A stretch of DNA of 17,321 nucleotides from the NCBI GenBank assembly GCA_964346275.1, contig CAYFUR010000079.1, positions 1 to 17,321 of the forward strand. The letters run 5' to 3'. A program made the translations under genes and the position numbers. Origin of the DNA: CAYFUR01 sp964346275 (GTDB lineage Bacteria > Sumerlaeota > Sumerlaeia > SLMS01). Of this stretch, positions 15,853 to 17,321 are shown one piece after another. The stretch's first letter is position 1. Each line of letters starts with the position of its first letter. A model generated the notes under the pieces. That model made no database searches. It was not told the DNA's origin and worked only from the letters and a program-made list of their open reading frames with translations.

Positions 15853-17163
15853 CAGTTTTCCCGCTTTCCTCATGCGGCGGGCAGCGCGCCGTTGTGCCCG
15901 GATGTGTTGCTGGAACTGGAACAGGAATTTTTCCCGGCCCAGAAAGGACGAGGGCAGATCGCGAGTCTTTGCCGGCTGTTCCCAAACGGACTCATAGAGG
16001 TCCTGGGTCTTTTCCACATGCTCGCGGATTCCATATTGCCTGGCGGTCTTCCGGGCTTCCTTCACCAGGCGGTTCCGCAAATCCTCCTCTGTCCGGATCC
16101 GGTAAAGAGCTTCCAGAACCGAATGTTCATCATGGGGGTCGACCATTAAGCCGTTCTGCTCGTGGTGGACGAACTCGCGGGGCCCGATAATGTCGGTGCT
16201 GACCACCGGCGTCCCCGCCGCCATCGCTTCCAGCGTGGAGAGGGAAAAGCCTTCGCTGTAGGACATCAGTGTATAGACGTCCGCCGACGCAAGCCATTGC
16301 GGAATCTGGCGCGACCAGCCGGGAAAGTGCACGCGCCCGGCGATGCGCTCACCCCCCTGGGAGACCGCCTCCTCGTCCAGCCGGCCGATGACCCGGTCGA
16401 GTTCATCCCGGAGTGACCCACCGCCGACAAAAGTCAGCCGCCAATCCCCCAGGCACCGGTCTTTTTTTACCGTGGAGAGGCTGAGAGCCTTCAGCAGGAG
16501 TTCGGGCTGCTTGCGCGGTTCCAGCCGCGCGGTGTGGACAATATGAAAGGCGCCATTGGAAACGCCCAATTCCCGGCGGCACCGGGCGCGGTGCGAGGAC
16601 GCCTCATCATAGGGGCTGAGGTCGATCGCGTTGGGGATCATCTTGATCGGCGCGCCCGAAAGCTCAATGTTCTCTTCGACGTACGTGGACACTTCCCGCG
16701 AGCAGGCAACGAGGCTGTCTGTATACTGATTGAGGAAACGCTCCGTTTCCAGGAATTCCCGGCTGTGTTTTTCCGCGTTGATGTTGTGCCAGTGGCCGAT
16801 CATTCCCGGGACACCTGCATGAATCGCCGCGGCGCGGCCCGCCGTTTTGGCAAAGGTGGCGTGGCAATGTACCAGGTCGATGCTCTGTTCTTTGAAATAT
16901 GCAGAGAGGGCACGGATATCGGCGTTGGGATAGCGCCGTCCCATGGAAACCCGTTTCGCCTTCCATCCCTCTCGGCGGATCTCATCCTCGTAGTGATTCG
17001 ACTGGCCGAGGGAGATCAACACCGGCTCAAAGCGCTGTCGGTCCAGCAGGCGCATCAATTCCATAACAATCGCCTGGGCGCCACCCGTTTCCAAATTAAT
17101 AATGATTTGGCCGATTCGCAGTGGGGGGGTCATTCGTTTCGCTGCCTGAGCGTCATTTATCAT
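15835..17163 (-). CDS. Glycosyltransferase family 4 protein
   Basis: A 442-residue cytoplasmic glycosyltransferase with GT-B fold, which moves a sugar from a nucleotide donor to a growing glycan. The N-terminal domain starts IGQIIINLETGGAQAIVMELMRLL, with the acceptor-side GGAQ at 27-30. The C-terminal domain has HTARLEPRKQPELLLKAL, with R213 and K218 as likely phosphate contacts, and the EX7E motif SEGFSLSTLEAM at E304 and E312, then AAGTPVVSTDIIGPREFV. The tail is basic (RRAARRMRKAGK), which may help membrane contact. Starts at TTG 17178 and ATG 17133 are possible; I chose ATG 17163 because GGGA lies six bases upstream. It is probably co-transcribed with the minus-strand gene that ends 50 bp upstream. 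Sugar and acceptor are not known. Confidence 0.92.
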   Translation of the reverse strand: MINDAQAAKRMTPPLRIGQIIINLETGGAQAIVMELMRLLDRQRFEPVLISLGQSNHYEDEIRREGWKAKRVSMGRRYPNADIRALSAYFKEQSIDLVHCHATFAKTAGRAAAIHAGVPGMIGHWHNINAEKHSREFLETERFLNQYTDSLVACSREVSTYVEENIELSGAPIKMIPNAIDLSPYDEASSHRARCRRELGVSNGAFHIVHTARLEPRKQPELLLKALSLSTVKKDRCLGDWRLTFVGGGSLRDELDRVIGRLDEEAVSQGGERIAGRVHFPGWSRQIPQWLASADVYTLMSYSEGFSLSTLEAMAAGTPVVSTDIIGPREFVHHEQNGLMVDPHDEHSVLEALYRIRTEEDLRNRLVKEARKTARQYGIREHVEKTQDLYESVWEQPAKTRDLPSSFLGREKFLFQFQQHIRAQRRAARRMRKAGKLSADEA

Positions 17164-17213
17164 CTCGCATCCCAGCAAAGCCCGCTGGGATTTGAGTCAA
17201 CAGAAGAAGGTCT

Positions 17214-17321
17214 TTAATCAATGTTACGTGGGGGAATTTCACGCTCCACTCGAACGAAGTCAAACCGTACTTCCACACTTTTGCGGCTGCTTCCCGGCGT
17301 CCAGGCGCCGACCCCGATTTT
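17214..17321 (-). CDS. C-terminal end of an unknown protein, possibly a concanavalin-like domain
   Basis: The frame is open from the window edge to a TAA at 17214-17216, giving 35 residues that end VEVRFDFVRVEREIPPRNID. The pattern KIGVGAWTPGSS followed by a strand VEVRFDFVRVE resembles the last strands of laminin-G/DUF1349-type sugar-binding domains, where a glycine-rich turn precedes a DF-x-V strand. This match is weak and short. A second minus-strand frame is also open here, but it has less protein-like composition. The gene continues beyond the window and lies 50 bp before the GT4 start, so an operon is likely. Confidence 0.45.
   Translation of the reverse strand, partial: KIGVGAWTPGSSRKSVEVRFDFVRVEREIPPRNID

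Overview
The window is a GC-rich bacterial chromosomal segment packed with protein-coding genes. I saw no rRNA, tRNA, CRISPR array, insertion sequence or phage gene. The mix of genes suggests an uncultured, carbohydrate-degrading, Gram-negative-like heterotroph: secreted glycosidase-like proteins with Thr/Pro linkers, a beta-helix/Calx-beta exported protein, polysaccharide-type glycosyltransferases and an aryl-CoA ligase operon. Lineages such as Hydrogenedentota, Sumerlaeota or the PVC group would fit, but no marker gene here settles it and this placement is inference.

Layout. (1) 1-2107, plus strand: the 3' end of a TrpF-like phosphoribosylanthranilate isomerase, overlapping by ATGA a secreted TIM-barrel glycosidase-like protein with a CxCxxC motif. 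(2) 2173-3249, plus: a PA0069-type radical SAM protein, preceded by a 15-nt dyad that overlaps a possible promoter. (3) 3371-5611, minus, and 5759-8038, plus: a divergent pair of exported proteins (beta-helix plus Calx-beta; clan-A-like glycosidase plus two accessory domains). They share a 147-bp intergenic region with a 24-bp imperfect dyad. A strong intrinsic terminator (3312-3345) lies between the convergent radical SAM and beta-helix genes. (4) 8301-12213, plus: a probable operon of two PaaK-type aryl-CoA ligases flanking a tandem-ACT protein, followed by a YggS-family PLP protein. Stem-loops lie in the leader and before yggS. (5) 12358-17321: a cell-surface polysaccharide-type block. It holds a membrane GT39/ArnT-like glycosyltransferase (minus), a divergent asparagine-synthetase-like protein lacking the glutaminase cysteine (plus), a GT4 glycosyltransferase (minus) whose 3' end overlaps the previous gene by 18 bp, and the last 35 codons of another minus-strand protein.

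How the genes may work together. The ligase/ACT/ligase operon probably activates aryl acids (phenylacetate or indoleacetate type) to CoA thioesters, with the ACT protein as a possible amino-acid sensor. The two or three exported carbohydrate-related proteins probably act on extracellular polysaccharide. The last block probably builds or modifies a surface glycan, with the ATP-dependent Asn-synthetase-like enzyme making an amide or related bond. None of these roles can be proved from sequence alone. The most unusual items are the glutaminase-dead Asn-synthetase-like enzyme between glycosyltransferases, the paired ligases around an ACT protein, and the dyad-bearing divergent promoter region.
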